Under the pieces are notes generated by a model, which searched no databases, was not told the origin of the DNA, and saw only the letters and a list, made by a program, of their open reading frames with translations. This document shows positions 54,808 to 62,686 of a DNA stretch of 64,000 nt, one piece after another. Position 1 is the first letter of the stretch. Each line of letters starts with the position of its first letter. Both the position numbers and the translations under genes were made by a program. Source of the stretch: Penumbrarchaeum sp964445525 (lineage in GTDB: Archaea > Thermoplasmatota > Penumbrarchaeia > Penumbrarchaeales > Penumbrarchaeaceae); NCBI GenBank assembly GCA_964445525.1, contig CAYULA010000004.1, forward strand, positions 1-64,000, written 5' to 3'.

Positions 54808-55407
54808 ATGGAAATAGATGAGCCGGAGCTTACAAGCAAGGAACAGGGAGATGTGGACCCCAGAAGCAATCTCTTGAGACTTGCTGTTTTCATAGCATTT
54901 CTGGTTCTTATCCTTGTAATATTGAGATATACACTGGGAGATTATCTCGAACATTACGGTGAGTACCTGGTGGAGAGGTTCGGCTACCTCGGGATGTTCG
55001 GGGCCACCCTTTTCATGGATACATTTATTGTCCCGATATCCCCCGACATAATCATATTTGTCTCAATAGCAGGGAATGTGAACACCTTCCGGGCGATTTT
55101 CACGATAGCACTTGCATCAATGATCGCGGGAAATCTCGGATATTTGATTGGTAAATTCCTGGGGCACAGGGAATTCGTGACAAAAAGACTGAAAAAATAC
55201 GAAAAAAAGGGCAAATACCTAATGAAGAAATACGGTCTGTGGGCGGTTATCGTCGGAGCCATGACGCCCATACCATTTTCGGCAATATGCTGGCTTGCCG
55301 GTATGCTGGAGATGAAGTACACCCATTTCCTTGCCGGCGTCTTGTGGCGGCTTCCCAGATTTCTTCTCTGGTATATTATCATAGGATTTGGTTTCAAAGG
55401 AGTATGA
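54808..55407 (+). CDS. DedA-family membrane protein
   Basis: 199 residues from the ATG at 54808 (AAAGGT seven bases upstream). An acidic cytoplasmic start precedes about five hydrophobic segments. DedA/VTT features are the re-entrant glycine-rich stretch FGYLGMFGATLFMDTFIVPISPD, MIAGNLGYLIGKFLG and GAMTPIPFSAICWLAGML. The family includes half-transporters or scramblases of phospholipids and polyprenyl phosphates; the substrate is unknown here. The gene ends one base from the end of the convergent radical SAM gene. Confidence 0.85.
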   Translation: MEIDEPELTSKEQGDVDPRSNLLRLAVFIAFLVLILVILRYTLGDYLEHYGEYLVERFGYLGMFGATLFMDTFIVPISPDIIIFVSIAGNVNTFRAIFTIALASMIAGNLGYLIGKFLGHREFVTKRLKKYEKKGKYLMKKYGLWAVIVGAMTPIPFSAICWLAGMLEMKYTHFLAGVLWRLPRFLLWYIIIGFGFKGV

Positions 55408-55408
55408 T

Positions 55409-56479
55409 TCAGGGGATGATCTCGCATCCGTTATTTATCTCCGGATATTCGAAGCTGTCCTGATCCAAGGTTCCGTTTCGTATCAATTCCTCTGCCATGG
55501 GTACCAATTCATCCAATTTCCCTATCATCCTTCTTGTGGAGAGGCAGATCCTATCGAACCATTCGGGACCCCATCCCTCAGTCTGATTGGCATAGAGGCA
55601 TCTCCCCCCGCAGACCCATAGTATATCACAATTTGTGCAGGGAGGACCCACCTTCCTGGAATCGAATATCCCTCCGGGTGTTGAATCTCTGATGTTTCCA
55701 ACGTTTGAATACAGTAGCTCCGGTGCGATGGGGCAGGTTTCGATGGATCCCGATGTCATGATCGAGAATGAATCCACCCCTGCGCCGCACCAGATGTGGT
55801 GAGGTTTTCTTGTTATCAGGGTCCTCATGATGGGTATGAAGGGGACCATTCCTGGAACTCTTCCCTTTTTCAATTCTGAGGAGAAATCCTCAATCAGTTT
55901 CCTGATTCCTTCATCGTATTTATCGATCCATGCCCTCACATCTCCTCTTGTTTCCAGATCTGTCCAGAACACATCGAGCTGCCAGTGGACATGATCGAAA
56001 TGGTCCAGGAGGTGTGTGACATCTCTATGAATTTCTCCTTGATCGGAGAATGCCATCCTTGCGATTAGGTCCCCCTCGTATCCGCGTTTTTTAATTTCCT
56101 CGACGTTTTTCATTACCAGATCATATGTCCCTTTTCCCCTGGAGGAATCCGTTACATCGGGACCGCCGTCGAGGGATACAAGTATGGAATGGATTCGGTG
56201 CAGATAGGGATCCTTCAATCCGTCAAGAAGTGTACCATTGGTTTGGAGAGTGAACGCTTTTGCAGGCACCCTGTCCATGATTTCTTCCAATTTTTCCATG
56301 GCAAGAAGAGGCTCCCCTCCGTAGAATCCGATCACAGCTTCATCATCCTGTGATATGAACTTCACGAGGTCCTCTATGTCGTATTCAATATCCGGAGGTA
56401 TGCCGGGGAGGTTTCTCGTACCTCCGCAGTATCTGCATTTGAGATTGCATCTCTCGGTGGTTAGGACATGATACTGCAT
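55409..56479 (-). CDS. SPASM-type radical SAM protein, AF1420-like putative peptide-modifying enzyme
   Basis: 356 residues. The radical SAM motif CNLKCRYCGG opens the protein (TTERCNLKCRYC), followed by IGFYGGEPLLAMEKL and FTLQTNGTLLDGL. The C-terminal SPASM-like cysteines are CGAGVDSFSIMTSGSIETC, CTNCDILWVCGGRCLY and CLSTRR, which should bind further Fe-S clusters. The layout matches archaeal AF1420-type enzymes proposed to modify peptides. No short precursor-peptide gene was found on either side, so the substrate may be encoded elsewhere. A TATA box about 28 bases upstream implies a leaderless mRNA. Confidence 0.8.
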   Translation of the reverse strand: MQYHVLTTERCNLKCRYCGGTRNLPGIPPDIEYDIEDLVKFISQDDEAVIGFYGGEPLLAMEKLEEIMDRVPAKAFTLQTNGTLLDGLKDPYLHRIHSILVSLDGGPDVTDSSRGKGTYDLVMKNVEEIKKRGYEGDLIARMAFSDQGEIHRDVTHLLDHFDHVHWQLDVFWTDLETRGDVRAWIDKYDEGIRKLIEDFSSELKKGRVPGMVPFIPIMRTLITRKPHHIWCGAGVDSFSIMTSGSIETCPIAPELLYSNVGNIRDSTPGGIFDSRKVGPPCTNCDILWVCGGRCLYANQTEGWGPEWFDRICLSTRRMIGKLDELVPMAEELIRNGTLDQDSFEYPEINNGCEIIP

Positions 56480-56501
56480 TCTGGGAGGCCCATTACAAAT
56501 C

Positions 56502-56513
56502 GGGATTTATTGG
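56502..56513 (-). promoter_or_regulatory. TATA box of the AF1420-like radical SAM gene
   Basis: CCAATAAATCCC on the minus strand, centred about 28 bases before the ATG at 56479. The Fic gene starts divergently 140 bases away with its own box. Confidence 0.5.
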
Positions 56514-56563
56514 TTTCGGAAAAAAGTAATTCTCCCGGATTTTATTATTTTATTGTTATAATG

Positions 56564-56573
56564 TATTTATAAA
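56564..56573 (+). promoter_or_regulatory. TATA box of the Fic gene
   Basis: TATTTATAAA, about 50 bases before the ATG at 56619, within a very AT-rich divergent spacer. Confidence 0.5.
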
Positions 56574-56618
56574 AAACAGTAAATTATTAATAACCGATTT
56601 ATGTTTTCCTAACATATT

Positions 56619-57761
56619 ATGATAATAACTTCTGAAAGAAAATTCGGATACCCAGTGAGACATAAAAAAAAGGTCCCTTTTAATCCTTCAATATCTTTAC
56701 CGTACAAAATCATGGAAATCAACACGGAAATATTTCAAATGGAAGCGGAATTGGATCGATGCATATTATCGGGACAGGATTACCAGGATCTGATCACGGA
56801 GGCATTCTCTTCAAATATACATCTGTCAACCTCCATGGAAGGGAATCCTCTAACAAAAGACCAGGTAAAGAGGATTACAAGAAAAACCTTTAGAGAAGGA
56901 GCGCCCAATAGAAAGCTGGATTTTTTTTCCCAGGAGATATACAATCACATATATGCATACATCAATGCTGATTATTCAAGGGATTGGACATTGAAAACTA
57001 TCCTTGATACGCATTCAATTTTGCTTTTTGGAGATGAAAGTGCCAGACCGGGTTCATTCAGACGGGAAAGGGGAATTGTGGAAACGAACAAAGGTGAGGA
57101 AGTTTTCATTGCATGCCCTCCGGATCACATCCCCGAAGAATTGGCTTCCTTGTTAACCTGGCTGAATACATCGGCAAATGCTCTTTTTCCAGTTGTTGCA
57201 GCTGCGGTTTTCTTTCATGAATTCGAATCGATTCATCCGTTCATTGACGGAAACGGTAGATGCGGCAGAACGCTTTTTCATGTTCTATTGCAGCATAGAG
57301 GTTTACCAAATTCAAAAATGTGTCTGGTCGAAAAAGAGGTTGTCACCGATCTGGAAATCTATTATGATCTGCTTGCAAGAACCGATTTTACGGGTGATTA
57401 TACGGAACTTATCTCAAATTTTTCCGAGGGGGTATGGAGGAGCTACAAAGAAGCTGTTGAGAAATTCAAAGAAAAAGACCTATTGAGAAGTGAACTGGAC
57501 GAGACATCCAAGATAATATTGATGAAAGCGAAGAAGCTCAATAGACCCTTTGATCTTAAAGATGTAAGAGAATGGCTTCCCCGAATGAGTGATTATGTAC
57601 TCAGGCAAAGAATAAATGAACTTGTAGAGAAAGGCGCCATATGGACCGAAGGTAAAACCAAAGGCAAGAGGTTCATATTCGCAGATCCCACTCGCGGATT
57701 ATTGACTGATTATCTTACGGAGTGTGAGTTCGAGGTCCAGCATAACTATATCATCAATTAA
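56619..57761 (+). CDS. Fic-domain protein (AMPylase type) with N-terminal inhibitory motif and C-terminal winged helix
   Basis: 380 residues. The Fic motif HPFIDGNGRCGR is complete at residues 206-217, with catalytic His206. Near residue 72 the helix STSMEGN fits the (S/T)xxxE(G/N) inhibitory motif that blocks ATP, so this is a self-inhibited class with the motif in its N-terminal region. After the Fic core a helical linker leads to a winged-helix domain (RPFDLKDVREWLPRMSDYVL) that may bind DNA. Fic proteins transfer AMP or other groups to target proteins. The gene is more AT-rich than its neighbours, suggesting transfer. Its last 13 codons and the following bases are repeated downstream. Confidence 0.9.
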   Translation: MIITSERKFGYPVRHKKKVPFNPSISLPYKIMEINTEIFQMEAELDRCILSGQDYQDLITEAFSSNIHLSTSMEGNPLTKDQVKRITRKTFREGAPNRKLDFFSQEIYNHIYAYINADYSRDWTLKTILDTHSILLFGDESARPGSFRRERGIVETNKGEEVFIACPPDHIPEELASLLTWLNTSANALFPVVAAAVFFHEFESIHPFIDGNGRCGRTLFHVLLQHRGLPNSKMCLVEKEVVTDLEIYYDLLARTDFTGDYTELISNFSEGVWRSYKEAVEKFKEKDLLRSELDETSKIILMKAKKLNRPFDLKDVREWLPRMSDYVLRQRINELVEKGAIWTEGKTKGKRFIFADPTRGLLTDYLTECEFEVQHNYIIN

Positions 57762-57818
57762 AAAAGCGTTATGCGTACATTTTTCTCGTGAATATGTAAA
57801 GTTGAGTTACGAGAAAAA
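57722..57818 (+). repeat. Direct repeat copy 1: Fic gene 3' end plus hairpin
   Basis: 97 bases that recur 139 bases downstream with 3 mismatches. The first 40 encode the Fic C-terminus and stop. The rest holds an inverted repeat TTTTTCTCGT/ACGAGAAAAA (10 bp) that could act as a terminator. Its right arm can instead pair, as GAGTTACGAG, with CTCGTAACTC in the spacer. Confidence 0.85.
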
Positions 57819-57860
57819 CCAATGATATCTCGTAACTCACTTTCGTCAATTATAAATGGG

Positions 57861-57957
57861 GTGTGAGTTCGAGGTCCAGCATAACTATATCGTCAATTAA
57901 AAATGCGTTATGCGTACATTTTTCTCGTTAATATGTAAAGTTGAGTTACGAGAAAAA
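57861..57957 (+). repeat. Direct repeat copy 2, non-coding
   Basis: Second copy of the 97-base unit, including the last Fic codons now without a gene and the TTTTTCTCGT/ACGAGAAAAA hairpin. The 42-base spacer between the copies contains a further piece like the unit (TCGTCAATTATAAATG), suggesting more than one duplication step. Confidence 0.85.
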
Positions 57958-58210
57958 TGTGGTAGAGGACGAAGGGTTAAGAAGAGAGGATTGGATGTAA
58001 AGAATAAAAATAAACTTCATCCTCCACCTGTCGTATGTACGTGGTGACGCGTACGCCACTCTATTTCTATTTATCTGATTGAGTTATTTAATCCCTTCCC
58101 CTAAGCTATCAATTGATGTAACTGATTATTGTAATTCCCTGTTACAATCCGTACAAGGTCAGCATTATCATGGATGATCTCCATTGTAATTTCTCTGAAA
58201 TCAACAGATA
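57958..58210. other. Intergenic region after the Fic repeat
   Basis: About 250 AT-rich bases between the repeat and the prolyl-tRNA synthetase stop. A 6-bp hairpin with one G-T pair, GTGGTG/CGCCAC, lies near 58040-58058. No gene, tRNA or recognisable element was seen; a 27-codon minus-strand frame near 58090-58175 resembles nothing known. Confidence 0.4.
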
Positions 58211-59671
58211 TCAATAGCTCTTTGACAGGAATACCACGGTATCTGTGGGCCTCCCGCAGTTCATGCAGTTCCCGGATTCTTTCTGAAGTTCTCCGGTATC
58301 CATGTCTGCCATGGGAAAGCCAAGAAATGACCTGTCCAGGGTTTTCTCTATCTGCTCAGCACAGTCCATTTCCCCGCACCAGCGGGTCCTCAATATGCCA
58401 TCCCAGTTCTTCATAAGTTCCAGTGCGTCATCCAGCGAATCCACATCTCTTATGCCGTTTTCCAGTATCTCGGCGGCCCTTCTTCTCAATTCTTTCTCCA
58501 CCTCTTCGAGGGTCCTGGTACACTCATCTTTCAGGTCCTTTCTATCGATGAATTCCTTGGTGGAGAGGTCCCTGCGCTTGAACACCAGGGAGTTTTTCTC
58601 TATGTCCCTGGGTCCTATCTCTATCCTGATCGGGACCCCCTTTATTTCCCAATCATAGTGCTTGGAACCTGGCCTGTCGTCCCTTTCATCCAGTTTGACC
58701 CGGAAACCGTATCTCTTCAATTCCTCCAGAAGCTCCCTGGAGGCTTTCTGAACGATCTCGGTCTTTCCCTTGGCCAGAATCGGTATGATAACGAATTGGA
58801 TAGGTGCAAGTTTCGGAGGTAGAATGATGCCCTTGTCATCACCATGGATGCCGACCACGGCCCCGACGAGCCTCTCCGACATTCCGTATGTGGTCTGGTG
58901 GCAGTAGTGGAATTCACCGTCCGCTCCTTCGTATTTTATATCATACGGTCTGGAGAAATTTTCCTTGTACTGATGAATCGATCCAAGCTGAAGGGTCTTC
59001 ATCGAAGGCATCAAAGTATCCACTCCTACAGTGTAGACCGCACCTGCGAACTTGTCCCAATCGGGTCTCCTTACCAGTAGATAGGGTATGCAGAGATCTT
59101 TTGCAACCTTATCCATTATCGAGAAATCCTCCCGGATCTGCCTTTCCGCGTCCTCGAAGGAATCATGGCAGGTGTGTGCCTCGAAGAAGTGTATCTCCCT
59201 GACCCTGATGAATGCCCTGGTCATCTTCGTCTCGTATCTGAATGTATTGACCATCTGGTATGTTTTCAGGGGCAGGTCGTTGTGGGACCTGACCCAAAGG
59301 GAGAACATGGGATACATTGCCGTCTCCGAGGTGGGTCTGAGCAGAAGTGGGACATCGAGCTTGTTCAAGCCTCCGTGAGTTACCCAGTAGACCTCGGCAT
59401 CGAATCCCTTGATGTGGTCGGCTTCCTTCTGAAATTCTGTTTTGGGAATGAGAAGTGGAAAGTTCACCTCGCCGTGGTCCGTGGCATCGCATTCCCGGCG
59501 GATAATGGAATCAATGTACTGCATAACTTTCCAGCCGTAGGGTGTCCAGACATTCATTCCCTTGATCGGGTACCTCTTGTCGCAGAGGCCCGAAACCTCC
59601 ACCACATCGTTGTACCATTCGGAGAAATCTTCCTTGTTCAGGACTATCTTCTTTTTCTCATCCTCGGCCAT
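58211..59671 (-). CDS. proS: Prolyl-tRNA synthetase, archaeal/eukaryotic type
   Basis: 486 residues, the usual archaeal length. Class II motif 2 (NTFRYETKMTRAFIRVREIHFFEAHT) is split around the ATP-binding loop, and motif 1 and the LLLRPTSETAMYPMF substrate region are present. The anticodon-binding domain follows (PIQFVIIPILAKGK, GVPIRIEIGPRDIEKN). The C-terminal zinc-binding domain has RWCGEMDC and CMNCGRPTD and ends in Tyr, as in the ProRS type without the bacterial editing insertion. It charges tRNA-Pro in the cytoplasm. The ATG has a GGTGAAATGA ribosome site. Confidence 0.97.
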   Translation of the reverse strand: MAEDEKKKIVLNKEDFSEWYNDVVEVSGLCDKRYPIKGMNVWTPYGWKVMQYIDSIIRRECDATDHGEVNFPLLIPKTEFQKEADHIKGFDAEVYWVTHGGLNKLDVPLLLRPTSETAMYPMFSLWVRSHNDLPLKTYQMVNTFRYETKMTRAFIRVREIHFFEAHTCHDSFEDAERQIREDFSIMDKVAKDLCIPYLLVRRPDWDKFAGAVYTVGVDTLMPSMKTLQLGSIHQYKENFSRPYDIKYEGADGEFHYCHQTTYGMSERLVGAVVGIHGDDKGIILPPKLAPIQFVIIPILAKGKTEIVQKASRELLEELKRYGFRVKLDERDDRPGSKHYDWEIKGVPIRIEIGPRDIEKNSLVFKRRDLSTKEFIDRKDLKDECTRTLEEVEKELRRRAAEILENGIRDVDSLDDALELMKNWDGILRTRWCGEMDCAEQIEKTLDRSFLGFPMADMDTGELQKESGNCMNCGRPTDTVVFLSKSY

Positions 59672-59855
59672 TTCATTTCACCTGACCAGGACCCATGTAA
59701 TGAAGTTCGATTTATAACAGTTGTGCAGACCACAAGGTTCTTTCATTCAAACAAGGACACAAACCGGTTTGCCAAAATAATTCAAATAATAGGGAAAAAC
59801 AAACAAGAAGGGCTTATTAATAATCAGACCGTTTTACAAGCGGAGGGATACCCGG

Positions 59856-60116
59856 ATGAAGAGGAACAAGCATATGCTATACACAGACGGCAGGGGTGAG
59901 ACCGCAATTATTTTTCCGAAGCTGAAATCTTCCATTGTGGTCTCCGGGATGCTGAGGAACAAGAACAACGAGATGGAATACGAACTCAAGGATGTATTCA
60001 CCGTAAGGGAGTCGGGTCATTTCAATGATCAATGGCATATCCCAATAACCCGTGAGATGATGCAGGCCATTGGTGCCAGGCATAAATACGATCTGGAATA
60101 CGAGATTGAGAAGTAA
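59856..60116 (+). CDS. Small conserved-looking protein, unknown
   Basis: 86 residues with a strong ribosome site (GGAGGGA, about 59842) and a TATA-like TTATTAATAAT about 40 bases upstream, so the frame is probably real. It is a mix of short strands and one helix (VSGMLRNKNNEMEYEL, PITREMMQAIGARHKYDLEY). The last part recalls the C-terminal strand pair of SpoVT/AbrB-like proteins, but the match is too weak to name. It ends 33 bases from the convergent RIO1 gene. Confidence 0.6.
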   Translation: MKRNKHMLYTDGRGETAIIFPKLKSSIVVSGMLRNKNNEMEYELKDVFTVRESGHFNDQWHIPITREMMQAIGARHKYDLEYEIEK

Positions 60117-60149
60117 ATTATGGATGAAAAAGTCTGATTATCAATGCTA

Positions 60150-60950
60150 TTATTCCAACTCCTGGAGGCTCTCAATTAATTCGTCCCTGAGTTTTATTCC
60201 CTCTTCGGAAACCCCTTTGACACCCTTTCTGTGGAAGAAGGATGATATTATGTTGAGGTCCCTTCCAAGAAGATTTGTTGCATTGGGATGGCTCACATCC
60301 ACACTCTGGCCGACATCTATGAAAACAGGTTCTCCGTCATATAGAATGTTGTATTCCGAAAGATCGGCGTGAACAAGCTTGCAATCCGTGAAGAGCTTCC
60401 TCACGAAATCCTTCACTATCACCCACATCTCCTCCCATTCGTCAAGGTCCGCATCCAGGAACTTTATCTGTGGAGCGGGTTTTCCCCCGTATGAGATATA
60501 TTCCATCAACAACACGTTTTTAAATAGTGCACCGGGCTTTGGAACCTTCAAACCGTTTTCATGCATGGTTTCCAGATTCAGATGCTCCTTTTTTGCCCAT
60601 GTGTAGATTATCCCCCTTCTGGACCGATCGATCTTCTGGAACCTCCTGTCGCCCTCAATATAATCCAGAAAAGAACCGAATGTGGCAGTGGAGGTCCTGA
60701 ATACCTTCATGGCGGAGACACCTTCGGTGGTGTTCACCTTGTAGACATTGGCCTCCTTTCCCGTGGATATGGGGCATTCGACGGTCTTGATCCTGCCCCT
60801 TCTCATCAGTCTGTATATATGGTCAAGGTTCTGCCTGTCAAAGACCTCATCGTAGGTTTTGAACCTCTCAGCATCGACGATGAGTTCCTCCCTCTTGGTC
60901 TTTCGATCGAACCTCTTATCGACTATGTCATAGACATCCTTGCCGCTCAC
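60150..60950 (-). CDS. rio1: RIO1-type serine protein kinase/ATPase
   Basis: 266 residues. The nucleotide loop STGKEANVYK, the catalytic loop LVHADLSEYNIL (Asp in HADLSEYN) and the metal-binding FIDVGQSVDVSHP are those of RIO1 kinases. They act in late maturation of the small ribosomal subunit. It lies 43 bases downstream of eIF1A, a pairing common in archaea and consistent with a translation or ribosome-assembly unit. Confidence 0.95.
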   Translation of the reverse strand: MSGKDVYDIVDKRFDRKTKREELIVDAERFKTYDEVFDRQNLDHIYRLMRRGRIKTVECPISTGKEANVYKVNTTEGVSAMKVFRTSTATFGSFLDYIEGDRRFQKIDRSRRGIIYTWAKKEHLNLETMHENGLKVPKPGALFKNVLLMEYISYGGKPAPQIKFLDADLDEWEEMWVIVKDFVRKLFTDCKLVHADLSEYNILYDGEPVFIDVGQSVDVSHPNATNLLGRDLNIISSFFHRKGVKGVSEEGIKLRDELIESLQELE

Positions 60951-60993
60951 GCACCATCAAAACGCTATGATTAGAAAAACCTGCCGGGGATGA

Positions 60994-61323
60994 TCAGCCG
61001 AGAAGGGATTCCAGGTGCTTGGGGACCAGGTTCCTCCTTGCCATGTTCTGTGATTGGATATGTGTGTATCTGTACAGAACATCGGCCTTGTCATCCTGGA
61101 ATTCCCAGGGGCATATTATCACGAGATCCCCCTCCCTCATCCACATTCTCTTCTTCAATTTCCCCCTTATTCTCCCGAGCCTCATCTTGCCGTCCTCGCA
61201 GAAGACCTTGAGATGTCCTCCTCCGAGAGCCTGCTCCACAACGCCGAAGATCTCTCTCTTCTTCTTGTTGGGGAGCTTCACCCTGACATATTCCCCGGGA
61301 TTCCGATTCTGATCGCTGGCCAA
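60994..61323 (-). CDS. eif1A: Translation initiation factor 1A
   Basis: 109 residues with an S1-like OB fold: REIFGVVEQALGGGHLKVFC, EDGKMRLGRIRGKLKKRMW and EGDLVIICPWEF. It binds the ribosomal A site during initiation. The start is TTG at 61323 with AGGTGG five bases upstream. It is the first gene of the eIF1A-RIO1 unit. Confidence 0.96.
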   Translation of the reverse strand: MASDQNRNPGEYVRVKLPNKKKREIFGVVEQALGGGHLKVFCEDGKMRLGRIRGKLKKRMWMREGDLVIICPWEFQDDKADVLYRYTHIQSQNMARRNLVPKHLESLLG

Positions 61324-61467
61324 TTAACCACCTGTTCCTTCCGTTTGGGAAGAGAACAGGTTCTATAAGGGTTCTTTTATTAAGAAATTTCCATTTTGGG
61401 TCCTGTTTTCCCTTACCACTCGTTGAGAGGAATTTAATATCTCCTTGTCTTACCCGAAAACTAGGTG

Positions 61468-62682
61468 ATGGTCTTGAAAAGGATCGGAGCGAATCCCAGA
61501 GCCCTGGAGATAGAATATGCCATCAGGGACGTGGTCCTTCCCGCCATGGAACTCGAGAGAAAGGGCCACAAGATAATGAAGCTCAACATCGGAGATCCCA
61601 ACAAATATGATTTCGACACCCCTGAATTCATCAAGGATGGTGTTAAGGAAGCCATGGAGATGGGACTCAACGGATATTCCCCCTCCAGCGGCATCCCGGC
61701 ATTGGTCGATGCCATAGTAGAGGATGAGAGGTCAAGGGGAAATATGGTTGACAGTAAGGATGTTGTCGTTACCCACGGCGTGACGGAAGCTCTTCAGATG
61801 ATTTTCTATTCCGCCCTTTCACCGGGGGACGAGGTCCTTATCCCTGGTCCTTCATATCCCCCATATATAACCTATGTCAGAATGGTTGGGGGTGTTCCGG
61901 TCCCTTACAGAACCATGGAGGAAGGGGGATGGAAGCCCGATGTGGATGATATTGCAGCAAAGATTACCCAAAAGACCAGGGCCATTGCCATAATCAATCC
62001 CAACAACCCCACAGGAGCTCTATATGACGCGGCAACTGTAAGGAGAATTGGTGAACTGGCGGCGGAGAACGACCTCTTTCTCATTTCGGACGAGATATAC
62101 AACCTGATGACCTTTGAGGGAGAGACGCCTTCCACCGCAAAGGAATGTCCCGATGTTCCCGTTATAACAATGAACGGAATCTCCAAGATCTACCTGGCAC
62201 CCGGGTGGCGAATAGGGTATCTGTCAATCAGAGATGTTGATGATTCCCTGGATGAGGTCAGGGATGGGATCATGAGGCAGTCAAGGGCAAGATTGTGTGC
62301 AAATTCCATCTGCGAATACGGATATCTTAAAGCTCTTACAGGTGACAGGAATCACATCGAGCATACAATGTCCAAGCTTTCAAGAAGGAGAGAGATCGCC
62401 TACAAGCGCTTGAATGAGATAGAAGGAATATCCTCCCAAAAGCCGGGAGGGGCATTCTACATGTTTCCGAGGATAGATGCTCTGGAGAGAGGCCCCTGGA
62501 AGACGGACAAGGATTTCTCTTTGGACCTCCTCCACGAGGAGAAGGTCCTCACGGTATTCGGATCCGGTTTCGGAAAGGAATACGGATCGGACCATTTCAG
62601 GATTGTCATTCTCCCGCAGGAGGAAACCCTGGAGAGGGCCTTTGACGGGATAGGGAGATTCATGAAAAGAAGGCTGTCTTGA
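61468..62682 (+). CDS. Class I/II aminotransferase, alanine-aminotransferase-like
   Basis: 404 residues from the ATG at 61468. A TATA box (GGAATTTAATATC, about 61430-61442) gives a leaderless start near 61465; GTG 61465 and TTG 61474 are alternatives. PLP-enzyme landmarks are IINPNNPTGALYD, LISDEIYNLM, the PLP lysine in MNGISKIYLAPGWRIGYL, and the C-terminal Arg region HFRIVILPQ. The N-terminus (LNIGDPNKYDFDTPEFI) matches archaeal AlaA-like enzymes, which move amino groups between alanine or related amino acids and 2-oxoglutarate. The exact pair is not certain. Confidence 0.88.
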   Translation: MVLKRIGANPRALEIEYAIRDVVLPAMELERKGHKIMKLNIGDPNKYDFDTPEFIKDGVKEAMEMGLNGYSPSSGIPALVDAIVEDERSRGNMVDSKDVVVTHGVTEALQMIFYSALSPGDEVLIPGPSYPPYITYVRMVGGVPVPYRTMEEGGWKPDVDDIAAKITQKTRAIAIINPNNPTGALYDAATVRRIGELAAENDLFLISDEIYNLMTFEGETPSTAKECPDVPVITMNGISKIYLAPGWRIGYLSIRDVDDSLDEVRDGIMRQSRARLCANSICEYGYLKALTGDRNHIEHTMSKLSRRREIAYKRLNEIEGISSQKPGGAFYMFPRIDALERGPWKTDKDFSLDLLHEEKVLTVFGSGFGKEYGSDHFRIVILPQEETLERAFDGIGRFMKRRLS

Positions 62683-62686
62683 TATC

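Noticed and set aside
57722..57740. GAGTTCGAGGTCC looked like a tRNA T-arm or an attachment site
   Set aside because: The arms do not pair, no acceptor or anticodon stem follows, and in copy 1 it is Fic coding sequence.
58090..58175. 27-codon minus-strand frame (MEIIHDNADLV...) after the prolyl-tRNA synthetase
   Set aside because: No ribosome site and no recognisable similarity.
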